64,000 nt of DNA. Origin: Holacanthus passer. Taxonomy: Eukaryota; Chordata; Actinopteri; Pomacanthidae. The DNA lies in contig JAFREQ010000091.1 of NCBI GenBank assembly GCA_025331565.1, positions 2,094,501 to 2,158,500 of the forward strand, written 5' to 3'. Below are positions 13,247 to 23,054 of the stretch, in pieces (positions within the stretch are counted from its first letter, which is position 1; each line of letters starts with the position of its first letter). The notes under the pieces are model-generated. The model had not been told where the DNA came from and did not search any database. It saw only the letters and a list, made by a program, of their open reading frames with translations. The position numbers and the translations under genes were made by a program.

Positions 13247-13259
13247 ATTTCTCACCAGC

Positions 13260-16200
13260 CTCAAATAAGACTGTAGCTTCATCCTAAATCTACATAGTGG
13301 ACTATATTTCTGCCATTTTCTGTGTCTGAAGTAAAATAAAGAGGGACCAAAATTACAATGCTAGAATGTAAATGTGAAACCCAATACATGAAATCCCACA
13401 ATTCATTGCTTTGACTTTTCTCCTAAAATAAAACACACATGTAAATTACAGTTGTAAATGTCATAGAATATCATTCGATGATGATTTTTAAGTGTCCAAA
13501 TTCAAATGTGCTCCTCACTAGAGATGAGACACAATGAATTTAATCTTTGCAGGCAAAAAGGAAACGCACCCTAATGTGTTGCCTCTCTGCTCACGCACAA
13601 TGTTTTCTCCACACTTTCTCACACTTCCACATGCGCACACGCTGCTCTCTGCACTCATTTTACAGCCCCAAGGACTCAGTTTTGATCAACATAGTTGTTG
13701 TAATTATGGTCTCATTGTGCTCGGGGCCAGTAAAAAATGTTCCTTATCTCCTATTCAAGTTGCTGCTACATACTCTGTTCACTCACATACACATTCACAC
13801 ATGTCTCTAGAAAGTCGTAGGCCATGAAATTATTAAATTATAGCAAAAAGACATTATGGTCATTTTGGCCTTGACCGCGTCCCAAACAGACTGTTTTTTT
13901 TTTAACATTTATGCCTGACTCGTTTCAGCTGAAGAGTCCCCTCCACTCTGGCTGGCCTGGCTGCACAGCATTACCTCACACAAAGCACTGAATGGCACTC
14001 AAGTGTTTGTGTCCCAGCTGAAAACACGAGCAGACACCTGTTCGGCTCCATAAAACCAACTCCCTGTGAAAACCCCGCTGCTTTACATTTGAGCTGCTAT
14101 TAGTTCTTCACAGATTTTACAGTTAATCTATCTGGTTCTGTTTCCTCCTTCTCTCTCTGGGACTTTCTAACAGGGCATGTACACATTTGTTATGTACTAA
14201 TCTAACACAGATTTCATGGCTAATGAACCTCCTCTCCCCCCTTCCTCTCTGCTTACTTCCCAATCCCTCTCTGTCTGTTTTGGGGTCTTTGGGATCTCAC
14301 TGACTTATAACAGGATCAGTGTGTGTCTCAGAGGTTTATAACAAGGCTCGTACTGTATTTTCCTCAGTAATAATCCACTCGACAGCATTGTGGTTTACAG
14401 CGTAGAGGCCAGTATACTAGGCCTCTCTTGTCACTACGCTCAGGAGCTTTAATGCTATGTTCTGATTTTCTTAGACAGCGGTGGAGCAAAAAGTAGCAGT
14501 AATGCATTAATGCAACAAAATATAGCAGGGGATAACATAAATAATAGCCTAAAGTAGCAAGGGAAATATAGGGGAGAGGCCCAGTGAGGCAGAGTGTTAA
14601 ACCAGCCTGTAGTGTGGATGCATCCACACTATGTCCTGCTGGCTCAACAAATGAAGGAACAATATGTTTTTAAAAATGACACATGCGCCCAGTAATATGA
14701 CTCTATTACAACTAAAATATTAGCTTCCAAAATATATTTAAAAAAATAAATCAAACCTGATTTACACTGAGCCTGAAAGTTCCCTCTTGTAAAAGCACCA
14801 ATTTCAGGCCTATTTACTGCACATGCTTGTATCAAAGCTTTTAACCACATCACATATCAAATCTTTAGAGCTGAAGTACGTTCAGGTATCACAGAGAAGG
14901 ATGTGTTGACATACAGGCTCAGTAGCTGTAATGGTTTAATCTCTGGCACTTTAGGACATCTTATCCATGTTGGCTTAAAGGTTCATATTTGACCTTTGAA
15001 ATAGGAGTTTGACGAGACAATTCCAACTCACCGTCCTCTTACTAACTTCGTCCACGGCCAGAAAAGGTTTTGTCAAACCTGACTGAGATTGTTCTACTGT
15101 CTGACTTCTCTCCACTGCAAGGCATTACAATGTGCCTCATTGCAGTGAGCAGTGATTTTGTGATTTGCAGGCCAACAGACTTCTACATGTGTAAGCTAAA
15201 TGTGGTTTAAAAAAGTGCTTTTTTTTCAGTATTTCATGTTTCAACAACAGTGACTTTATTTCAATATGACGTAAATTCATTTAAAAGCTGTTGAAACAGT
15301 ATTTTTAATTTGTTGGACATGTAGAAAACTTATGGTTTCTAATTAAATGTTGCTGCTTTTCAGTCTCGATGTCTGCATTAGAAGTCTTCAAATCAGCAAC
15401 TAAGTCAGTACTTCCTGAGAATGTAGCAAGGACGGCATTAGGGTTGCCAGATTGAGCAAGAGGAAACAAACATGACAATCTTAAGATAAGATAAGATATA
15501 CCTTCTTTGATAATGACTGTAAAGAAAATTTCTGGAACCTGTACCACTCTCTTTAGTTTTCTTTCTATGTGCTGCAGCGTAGTTAATTATCATTGTGTGA
15601 TTTATTTAAAGTCACTTGATAGCAGGGTAGTGTACTTCGTTAACTGTTGTTTATGGACAAAAGAACTGCAGCTCCGGCCCTGTTGACCTGCTCCTGCATG
15701 CAGCAGTGCAGTGATTCAGCTCCTTTGAGGAGTCACGTACCACAGCTCACAAAGAGCTGCTCCCAGACTTGCTTCTTCCAGATCTGAGCTCCAAGACGAG
15801 GCACACATGATCAGCACTGTCAGCGCAGTCGAGGCAAAGGTGGGTCTGTGGACCTCACAACAGAGACACAGGAGACTGACGCGCTTCCCAAAGCTGGGTA
15901 GGATGGAGCAGAATGCGAGAAAAGCTCATTCTGTTTATTTCTGTCTTTTTCAGACAGAGCGGCGACTGATTTTAGAAGAAAGACGATGTCAAGTTCACCT
16001 CAAATCGGCTCAGTCTGACTGAGAATTTGCTCTCAGTAAACATTTTACATGGAAATTATTGAACTGAAAAGTGTCATGAAATGGCAAGTTATAGCAAGGG
16101 ACAACAACTTTTTTGGAATTTCTAAGTAGGGGGGAGGTTTTCACTTCTCTCCAGTGCACCAAAGGTCAAACTCTACAGTGACTCTCTCTGTAAGATGGCA

Positions 16201-17060
16201 TTTCCACAGATAAAAATGAAATCAAAGCACAGGATCTGCCTCACCTGACTGACAGACACCTCGCTGGCTGTGTGAGACTCTGGAACGGTGAGTTACAGAG
16301 TGGAACAGCTAACTGCTGTCACAGCCGTCACACTGACTTTGAGAGGTTTTGCCATAGTTTGCTACAGTTGAAGTGAAATATTGTGCCGCTCCTGTTCTTC
16401 CTACTTGATATTTACTTTTTGATTGTTGTGTTGTTACATATAGATCATTCTGTTGCTTGTCACTCCATGACATTGCATTTCATTGAAGTATAAGGCTGGT
16501 GATAACCTACATTCAGAGTTTTATATAATTACTCCTTGAAAGGTTTTGTAGTTTTTGACTGTATTAGTACAGTGTAGTTAACACTCACATATGCTTTAAA
16601 ATCAATCCTTGTTTTTGTGATGGTATTATATGACTGTGTGATGAGTTTTGTTGTTATCGTCTTATTTTATTGTACACTTTTACTTTGAAGTCTCTGTGTT
16701 ATATATCCTTAGGAGGTACTTATTGACTGTGGTTATTACACATTCTGTAAACACCCTTACCAAGGCCATGTGACATAACACATGGGTGAAATAAGAAAAT
16801 AAATCATTCAGTTAGCCAGCCAGAGTTGTTTAGATGTGTTAAGACAGCCCACTCCTTTAAAAAAAATATACTTTCATACTTCTCCAGTCTTTTTTAGCTC
16901 CTAGTCGATTTGTTCCTACTGAAGACGTACATCTTTAATATATAGTTGTATTTTTGAAAACATTTTTTAGGAAGGAAACTGTGTATTTGTTGTCAAGTAT
17001 TTTCTTGCTGCAGATTTACTGCTGTAGTATTTATGAGAGCCAGGCAGTATATGTGGGGCT
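13260..17060. other. Non-genic stretch with a palindrome
   Basis: No gene was recognised. The one clear structural feature is the 22-bp palindrome at 14610-14631, listed separately. The segment 16190-16340 reads in one frame as a short stretch vaguely like transposase tails, too weak to call. Confidence 0.45.
14610..14631. repeat. 22-bp perfect palindrome
   Basis: Positions 14610-14631 equal their own reverse complement: the half TAGTGTGGATG meets CATCCACACTA with no spacer. The flanking bases (G at 14609, T at 14632) break the symmetry. Confidence 0.9.
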
Positions 17061-17063
17061 GAC

Positions 17064-18115
17064 TCAGACTCAACGGCCACTTCATTAGGTACACCTTGCT
17101 AGTACCAGGTCGGACCCCCTTTTGCCTTCAGAACTGCCTTAATTTTCATGGCATAGATTGAACAAGGTGCTGGAAACACTCCTCAGAGATCTTGGTCCAT
17201 ATTGACATGACAGCATCACGCAGTTGCTGCAGATTTGTCGGCTGCACATCCATGATGCAAATCTCCCGTTCCACCACATCCCAAAGGTGCTCTATTGGAT
17301 TGAGATGTGGTGATGTGGAGGCCATGGAGCGAACTCATTGTCGTGTTCAAGAAACCAGTTTGAGATGATTTGAGCTTTGTGACCTGGCTCGTCATCCTGC
17401 TGGAAGTAGCCATCAGAAGATGGGGACACTGTGGTCATAAAGGGATGGACATGGTCAGCAACAATACACAGGTAGGCTGTGGTGTTTAAATGATGCTCAG
17501 TTTGTACTAAGGGACCCAAGTGTGACAAGAAAATATCCCCCACACCGTTACACCACCTCCACCAGCCTGCACCGTTGATATAAAGCAGGATGGATCCATG
17601 CTTTCATGTTGCTTACGCCAAATTCTGACCCTGCCATCTGAATGTCGCAGCAGAAATCGAGACTCATCAGACCAGGCAACGTTTTTCCAATCTTCTATTG
17701 TCCAATTTTGGTGAGCCCGTGTGAACTGTAGCCTCGGTTGGCTGTCCTTAGCCGACAGGAGTGGCACCCGGTGTGGTCTTCTGCTGCTGTAGCCCATCTG
17801 CTTCAAGGTTCGATGTGTTGTGCGTTCAGAGATGGTCTTCTGCATACCTTGGTAGTAATGAGTTGTTATTTGAGTTACTGTTGCCATCCTATCATCTCGA
17901 ACCAGTCTGGCCATTCTCCTCTCACCTCTGCCATCAACAAGGCATTTTCACCCAGAGAACTGCCACTCACTGGATGTTTTCTCTTTTTCGGACCATTCTC
18001 TGTAAACCCTACAGATACTCCCAGTAGATCAGCAGTTTCTGAAATACAACCTCACCACGCTCAGTCACTTAAATCACCTTTCTTCCCCAACCTGATGCTT
18101 GGTTTGAACTTCTAT
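17064..18115 (-). mobile_element. Degenerate Tc1/mariner transposon, one terminus missing
   Basis: The left end carries the terminal motif GGCCACTTCATTAGGTACAC, characteristic of a widespread teleost Tc1-like family, and the body is a decayed transposase read on the minus strand. The matching right terminal repeat (a GTGTACCTAATAA...GGCC-type end) is absent. Similarity fades after about 18115, just upstream of the former start codon. The copy lacks one inverted repeat and has several small deletions, so it cannot be mobile. It lies about 3 kb left of the tRNA cluster with no visible functional link. Confidence 0.85.
17270..18097 (-). pseudogene. Tc1-like transposase, broken
   Basis: Minus-strand frames preserve recognisable DDE transposase. 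Downstream of the helix-turn-helix region come a basic linker around SSRRPHRVPLLSAKD, the first catalytic Asp in VAWSDESRF, the block DGRVRIWRKQHESMDPSC, the second Asp in YFQQDDEPGHKAQ (17375-17415), and the catalytic Glu in NPIEHLWDVVER (about 17270-17310). Damage visible in sequence: the expected ATG before the conserved GKK-like start is TTG (about 18095); two gaps of roughly 15-30 bp remove part of the N-terminal DNA-binding region (about 18008-18070); a one-base loss near 17518 shifts the frame between the segments 17507-17914 and 17292-17543; a further shift lies near 17310. The intact family protein has about 340 residues. No segment longer than about 135 codons is open here. Confidence 0.85.
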
Positions 18116-18349
18116 CTCATATAGCATTTTCTTTTCCCATCCATTCTCTACTACAATTTCTACTACTGTACCACAATTTCCTGTCTTCCTGCAGTGTGCA
18201 GCCCTCCTGGCACCCTCCTCCCCCCTCACCTTCACCTAACCCACCTCCCATGTGCCAGTGTGCTCCTAAAGACGTCACTCCTTATTAAGTATGACTCAGA
18301 TTAGATCCTGCTCAGCGCTCTGTAATGATATCTGGGGGGATGTACGAGG

Positions 18350-18495
18350 TGCATGAAATACAAAGTGCTACAGAGAAAGAGAGGGGCAGAGAAAGGCCTG
18401 GTGAGGAAGATGAAGAAAGAATAAGGAGGAGGAGCAGCAGGCACGGAACAATGGAAGTACAAAAGGGAACTAAAGAAAACAAGGAACAAAAACCT
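18350..18495. repeat. Purine-rich (GA) low-complexity block
   Basis: A GA-rich stretch on the plus strand (AGAGAAAGAGAGGGGCAGAG and similar). It produces overlapping low-complexity open frames on both strands that are not convincing genes. Confidence 0.6.
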
Positions 18496-18499
18496 AGAT

Positions 18500-20260
18500 G
18501 TTTCTTTTTTCAAAGTCATTCTTTTCTTCAGTCGTGCCATTTCACCCACCAGTGCTTTGAGCGTGTGTGTGTCCATGCTGGTGTTGCAGCTATTTCTTTG
18601 TGTCTCTGTGGGCCTTTTTTAAAAAATGATTCATGTTTCAGGCTTTAGAGGCAATATTCACTGTACCTGGAGCTCTCCCCCGTTCTCTTCTTCTTCCCAA
18701 TTCACTGCTGGCTTTGGATGAAAAAGCTCCCTTGTTTCCCATAATACAAGGCTCAAACCCATATTTGTTAGTGTGGTACAAATACTGTACATTTTTCAGC
18801 ACAGTAAAAGCACACAGCATGATAGCTTATTGGAAATTATTGATGGAGCCTCAAGTCCAGGAACGAAAAGTATTATTTTTACAATTTGTGTTTTTTCTTC
18901 ATTTCTCCTTCCTGCATAGTCTGTTTGAAATTCTATACATCAGCTCCACGCTCTGTAATACTGCTCCTAGCAAAAGTAAGAGATTTACTCCCTCAGAGAT
19001 TGGGTGTATTTTAGACTATTATGCAACCGTTGTGTTACAAAGAACCAACTACAGCCTTCTTCCGCCCCCTCACTTTTTGTGGTTCCACACCCTCCTGGTT
19101 TGTCACAGGTTGCCTCTATATACATAGAAGTTGGAAGGAGGTCGATCAAAGAGTTGTGTCCGTTTGTTTTTAAGGCCAGAGGAGGTAAACCCAATCATAA
19201 CTTGACTTTCAGGAATTACTTGTCAAAAACTGTCAAGTGGTGTGACATGCTTTTCCTCATTTTGTTTACTGTTTTGAGTTCGGGTGTAGCTGGTGCCCAT
19301 GTAAACCACATCTTTAGCATAATGCAAACAGACCACCATGTCTCACAGTCGTCAGCAGTGACGTGAAGTTCGCTCCGTTGTCATTATGTGATTCAAGTAT
19401 GGATCTTCTGAAACAACCAGTGGGTACAAAGAGCAGATGATTAGAGTCCTGTCTAAGCTTAAGACCAGAATGGGCACTGCTAAAACAAAGGGGAACAGCA
19501 GAAGCATTGGGGTGTTAGAACTTCTTGCCAGAGTCTTAACGGCACAAGGGGTCAGCACTTACGTCCATTCACACATACATCAGGGGAAGAGCAAGGAGCC
19601 TGGACAAGACAGAACACATTTTTTTTTTAAATCTGTTTTATTTTTTTATTTATTTTTTGTAATGGTTGGGCACATAATGCAATGCTCCAGCACTTTTATG
19701 TGAAACAAAGCCATGTGTGTCTGCTGGTCTCAGCGCCCATGTTGCCAGTTCGTACATCAATCAAATGCATGGTCGTATCAGTTTAGCATTTGAGCTGAAA
19801 GATCATGTTTGATTAATAATGACTCTACGAATGTGTTGATTCAGTGGTTGAGTTTTGTATGTGCTTCATCCCTTCACTTGACAACCAGCTGAATGCATCA
19901 ATATGATGCCTTTGGGGGAGTCATACAATAGAGGCTGCAGCTACATTATTTTGGCAGGTTTTTCAGAGCCAAATGCCTAAATTGTTATGCTCAGGGAGTT
20001 ACAGGCACTATGTCAGACATGGATTTGGTTTAATGCGTCACGGGCTGCTTCATTTCATTCTCAGTCCTCTGAAAGTTTGAGTCTTCTCAAAAATTGAAAT
20101 ATTGAAATGCATAAGCTTGTCACGTCCAACCTTTAAAGAATGAAGAGGAATAACTTTGAGTGCTGTGCGATATTGAATGGACTGGACTTGAATTTGCATT
20201 AAAAAACTGAACTGACCCTGGACTGTATAGTGTAAACTCTTTAGCCACTGCATGTACAAC
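18500..20260. other. Non-genic stretch, nothing recognised
   Basis: Several frames of 60-164 codons overlap on both strands (longest 18633-19127 plus) without any family signature, signal peptide or regular domain. T-rich sequence lies at 19620-19660. Confidence 0.45.
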
Positions 20261-20261
20261 T

Positions 20262-20400
20262 GCAATTCCAAAAAAAGTTGGGACTCCGTTTAAAACAAAT
20301 GAATTATGTTTATCGACAACATTTTTAGTAGTAATATCCTTTATACACTCATGTGTTTGACAAAGTGGTGAACGTAACCCCATCCTTGCTGAAAACACCA
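20262..20400 (-). mobile_element. Internally deleted Tc1-like (non-autonomous) fragment
   Basis: The left end has the family terminus GCAATTCCAAAAAAAGTTGG. The rest, read on the minus strand, matches the 5' part of a common teleost Tc1-like element (GCAAGGATGGGG...TTCACCACTTTGTCAAACAC) fused directly to sequence from further inside the element (ATAAAGGATATTAC). The second terminus is missing after about 20400. The same fusion occurs at 60467-60915, so the deletion is a shared ancestral feature. No coding capacity remains. Confidence 0.75.
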
Positions 20401-21060
20401 TGTTTGGTCATATTTGTTCCATTCACGACAACTCACATTCAATTAATATCACTGATCACCATCTTGACAAATATAATACATGTAATGTAAAAATATTGAT
20501 TGGTGAAGTTTTTAGAATAAACCAGGAAAGTGAGAATGTTTGCAAAATGCAACAGCCCACATTCACACCAGGATTTTTGCTACCTTTGTTACCCTGTTAC
20601 TTTTTTCTTGTCACTCTCCTCGGTGGCCTGTCAGGCAAAGACAAGAATGCCTAAAAAAATATTTTTAAAAAGCCTTAAAAGAGAGAGAGTTAAGGTGTGA
20701 GGACAAGGCGTAAGTGTGCCAACTGCAATAGAGAAGAGAGAGGTTGTGGTGGTAAATTAAAAGGCTTGTCCATGTGCAATTGAGCTTAATATCTTTTTTT
20801 TTTTTTTTCTTCAGCTGCTTAGATGGAAACACATTCAGCACACAGTCAATAACCAGCATTTAGTGGAAACACATAAAAAAAGACCCTACAAATTTAGGTA
20901 CTTCCATGTTGAAGATGCTAATTACGTTTTCATATGATTATTTTGCTCAACCAGGTACAAAGAAAACAATGAATGTGTATGTGTTGGAGATTTGCTAACT
21001 AACGCTACGCAAACAAGAATACTGATGTTTTCATACAGTGTGGTGTCCATTTAACTGGTG
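20401..21060. other. Non-genic stretch left of the tRNA cluster
   Basis: AT-rich sequence with a 15-base T run at 20794-20808. No gene or repeat family recognised. Confidence 0.5.
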
Positions 21061-21125
21061 TTGAAGCTCCACTTCTGTTCTCCACTGACCGATTGCAGGT
21101 TCATGCCTTTGCGTCCATGAACAAG

Positions 21126-21197
21126 AGCAGAGTGGCGCAGCGGAAGCGTGCTGGGCCCATAACCCAGAGCTCGATGGATTGAAACCATCCTCTGCTA
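21126..21197 (+). tRNA. tRNA-Met initiator (CAT), copy 1, probably degenerate
   Basis: A 72-base sequence that folds as vertebrate initiator tRNA-Met, with acceptor strands AGCAGAG and CTCTGCT, anticodon CAT at 21158-21160, and the iMet-specific GGG:CCC base of the anticodon stem intact. It differs from copies 2 and 3 at two places: variable-loop G to C (AGCTC for AGGTC), and T-loop C to T (GATTGAAAC for GATCGAAAC). The second is the normally invariant C56, which pairs with G19 and lies in the Pol III B box. Both changes should weaken tertiary folding and promoter strength, so this copy may be a pseudogene. No T4 terminator lies within 100 bases downstream. Confidence 0.85.
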
Positions 21198-21297
21198 ATG
21201 GAAACTGTTGCCAATCAGCAGTTCTCCATCAAACACAAGTCGCCAAGGCTTCAGACCAATACACATACCACAAGTGTCTTAAGTGAGATGTCAGCTC

Positions 21298-21462
21298 CTG
21301 CTGCTGTAGTAGGAACTGTAGCTACTTCAGGGGGCAGTCATTAAAAATAAAAAGTCTTCTTTTGGGGCCTTTGACTGCTTTTTCCATTTGTTTAAAATTT
21401 TGTATTTTTTGTGCCACTCTTGGAAAAATAACCAGTCCAAGCAGATGATTCCTCTGAAGCTA
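21298..21462 (+). repeat. tRNA-cluster spacer block, copy R1
   Basis: A spacer sequence beginning TGTAGTAGGAACTGTAGCTA and containing GCCTTTGACTGCT and CCAGTCCAAGCAGA. It recurs at 22341-22410 (with an internal deletion) and 22743-22897. Here it lies between initiator copy 1 and the tRNA-Leu pseudogene, the same position R2 holds in the next unit. Confidence 0.8.
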
Positions 21463-21463
21463 A

Positions 21464-21544
21464 GGTAGTGTGGCAAAGGGGCAGAAGATGATGGATTTAA
21501 GCTCCAGTTTCTTTGGACACATTGGTTGAATTTCCACTCCTGAC
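21464..21544 (+). pseudogene. tRNA-Leu pseudogene
   Basis: Alignable by eye over its length with the intact tRNA-Leu at 22545-22626: GGTAGTGTGG start, ATGGATTTAAGCTCCAGT in place of CTGGATTTAGGCTCCAGT, and GGTTGAATTTCCAC in place of GGTTCAAATCCCAC. The A box (TGGCAAAGGGG) and B box are both damaged and the 3' acceptor strand no longer pairs with the 5' strand. The triplet at the anticodon site now reads TAA. It sits 338 bases after initiator copy 1; the intact Leu gene sits 396 bases after initiator copy 2. The pair therefore descends from one duplicated iMet-Leu unit. Confidence 0.75.
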
Positions 21545-21717
21545 AACCAAACGTTTTCAATCTGTCTTTGCCATACCTTGGAAGGGCAAGTCCATGTCTG
21601 GCAGAAAGTCCTGAAGACAAACTTCACTCACAAGTGTGGTAGCAATACAAATAACTCTGATTCATTAACTGAATGGCATCCGGGGTAATCCAAGGAGGGT
21701 GGGATCTATAGCAGCTG

Positions 21718-22090
21718 GACTTGGTTGTAGATACTTGAAAATGTTTCACCTCCCCATCAAGGGGCTTCTTGACTTCTAGCTGGCTGGTGAGGAATCCCAG
21801 GCTTTTAACCTTTGTTGGCTCCTTCTGGTTGATGGAAGGACAGGACAGTCATCAGATTTGCTGGAGTCACCTGAGGCCAGGTGTAAATGGTCGTCGTTGG
21901 GGTTGTCACATGAGGCCAAGCATTGCAGGATTGGGATAAGGGGTGTCGTAAACCTCATCCCCTGTGGAGGGAGGGTTTCTTTACTTTGACAAAGACAGCC
22001 TTCATCACTCCTCTTTTAAACGTCTGTCCTCCTAATCTAAAGTATGTTTGTTGTTGTCCTCGTAGGAGTGTCCCTTCTCTTTCTCTTTCT
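21718..22090 (-). mobile_element. Penelope-like retroelement 3' fragment (copy A)
   Basis: On the plus strand the left part reads GTTTCACCTCCCCATCAAGG then GGCTTCTTGACTTCTAGCTGG, like the 3' non-coding end of Penelope-like elements of fish. The remainder, read on the minus strand, matches the tail of the GIY-YIG endonuclease region, with GGGACACTCCTACGAGGACA corresponding to the family's 'KGHSYED' stretch. Its right part (about 21990-22085) is clearly homologous to 23090-23180 in copy B. It is 5'-truncated and carries no usable frame. It lies between the tRNA-Leu pseudogene and initiator copy 2. Confidence 0.65.
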
Positions 22091-22148
22091 TCACCTTCAT
22101 CCCAAATGTGTACCAATTGTGGACTCATGCCTTTGAATAGTAAAGGAG

Positions 22149-22220
22149 AGCAGAGTGGCGCAGCGGAAGCGTGCTGGGCCCATAACCCAGAGGTCGATGG
22201 ATCGAAACCATCCTCTGCTA
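22149..22220 (+). tRNA. tRNA-Met initiator (CAT), copy 2
   Basis: A 72-base initiator tRNA-Met matching the standard vertebrate sequence as I know it. Acceptor stem is AGCAGAG/CTCTGCT with A73, A-box region TGGCGCAGCGG, anticodon CAT at 22181-22183 with the GGG:CCC initiator hallmark, and B-box region GATCGAAACC. It supplies the start-codon tRNA for cytosolic translation. It shares about 40 bases upstream (CCAATTG...GCCTTTG) and about 30 bases downstream (ATGGAAACTGTTGCCAATCA) with copies 1 and 3. The nearest plain T4 run is more than 100 bases downstream, so termination would have to be non-canonical. Confidence 0.95.
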
Positions 22221-22340
22221 ATGGAAACTGTTGCCAATCAGCAGTGCTCCATCTAACTCATCCCAACAGAAGTTGGTATGATTTCAGACCCACACATGTC
22301 CATTTCTGTGAGTGTCATGTCTGAGATGTTGACTTTTCGT

Positions 22341-22410
22341 ACTGATGTAGTAGAAACTGTAGCCACTTGGAAAAACAGTAAGTCCAGGCAAAAGTTTTCT
22401 TCTTCAGTGA
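22341..22410 (+). repeat. tRNA-cluster spacer block, copy R2 (internally deleted)
   Basis: Begins TGTAGTAGAAACTGTAGCCA like R1 and R3, then jumps from ACTTGGAAAAACAGT to AAGTCCAGGCAAAAG, missing about 90-100 bases present in the other two copies. It lies between initiator copy 2 and tRNA-Leu. Confidence 0.75.
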
Positions 22411-22544
22411 GTATGGCACGGCAAGTTGTTTTTCCTCGTGTCCTCTCATGCACATTTAATGCACTTGTCCACTCATTTAATCTGTGTTGTGTGTTGCTTG
22501 TTAGTTAAAACACTCGTCCAAACACATGACAACCAGCTAACAGT

Positions 22545-22626
22545 GGTAGTGTGGCCGAGTGGTCTAAGGCGCTGGATTTAGGCTCCAGTCTCGATTGAGG
22601 CGTGGGTTCAAATCCCACCACTGCCA
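22545..22626 (+). tRNA. tRNA-Leu (TAG)
   Basis: An 82-base class II tRNA. Acceptor stem is GGTAGTG/CACTGCC with A73; the A box is TGGCCGAGTGG; the anticodon stem CTGGA/TCCAG encloses loop TTTAGGC, giving anticodon TAG (22579-22581), which reads CUA Leu codons. The long variable arm is TCTCGATTGAGGC, and the T arm GTGGGTTCAAATCCCAC contains an intact B box. No intron. No T4 run follows within 200 bases. It is downstream of initiator copy 2 on the same strand. Confidence 0.95.
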
Positions 22627-22742
22627 TCCTCATCTCCAGCAGCGAAGACTCTTGAGGCCTGCAGCAGGAGAGCGGGAAAACTCGTGTTCATGCGTGTCAT
22701 TCCAAATTCAGTGTCAGAAAATGCTTATTCTGTGTACTGAAA

Positions 22743-22897
22743 GTTGCTGCAGTAGAAACTGTAGCTATTAGCAAGCACTCATTTAATAAAATAAAATGTG
22801 CTATTGCAGCCTTTGACTGCTCTTTCCGTCCAATCAAAATGTTGCATTTTTGCTTCTGGAAAAGTGGGTCCAAGCAAAAGAATGTCCTCTTTGAACT
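22743..22897 (+). repeat. tRNA-cluster spacer block, copy R3
   Basis: Same block as R1 (CAGTAGAAACTGTAGCTATT, GCCTTTGACTGCTCTTTCC, GGGTCCAAGCAAAAG), but here it lies upstream of an initiator gene rather than between iMet and Leu. This suggests loss of the adjoining iMet and Leu by unequal exchange. Confidence 0.8.
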
Positions 22898-22933
22898 CAC
22901 CAATTGCAGGTTCACACCTTTGTAATAGTAGAG

Positions 22934-23005
22934 AGCAGAGTGGCGCAGCGGAAGCGTGCTGGGCCCATAACCCAGAGGTCGATGGATCGAAACCATCCTC
23001 TGCTA
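22934..23005 (+). tRNA. tRNA-Met initiator (CAT), copy 3
   Basis: Identical over all 72 bases to copy 2 (22149-22220), anticodon CAT at 22966-22968, with intact A and B boxes and the GGG:CCC anticodon-stem hallmark. Immediate flanks are shared with copies 1 and 2 for about 40 bases upstream and 30 bases downstream, then diverge. The next T4 run is more than 200 bases downstream. About 50 bases past its 3' end a Penelope-like fragment begins. Confidence 0.95.
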
Positions 23006-23054
23006 ATGGAAACTGTTGCCAATCAGCAGTGCTCAGTCATTGTCACCCAACTTT

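Noticed and set aside
16190..16340. Sequence reading DLPHLTDRHLAGCVRLWNGE in one frame, reminiscent of hAT-type transposase tails
   Set aside because: Only one short block, with no second motif or terminal repeats nearby; too weak to call an element.
17738..18124. A 128-codon plus-strand frame
   Set aside because: It is antisense to the decayed Tc1-like transposase; the coding signal is on the minus strand.
21327..21620. A 97-codon minus-strand frame inside the tRNA cluster
   Set aside because: It runs through the R1 spacer block and the tRNA-Leu pseudogene on the opposite strand; not a gene.
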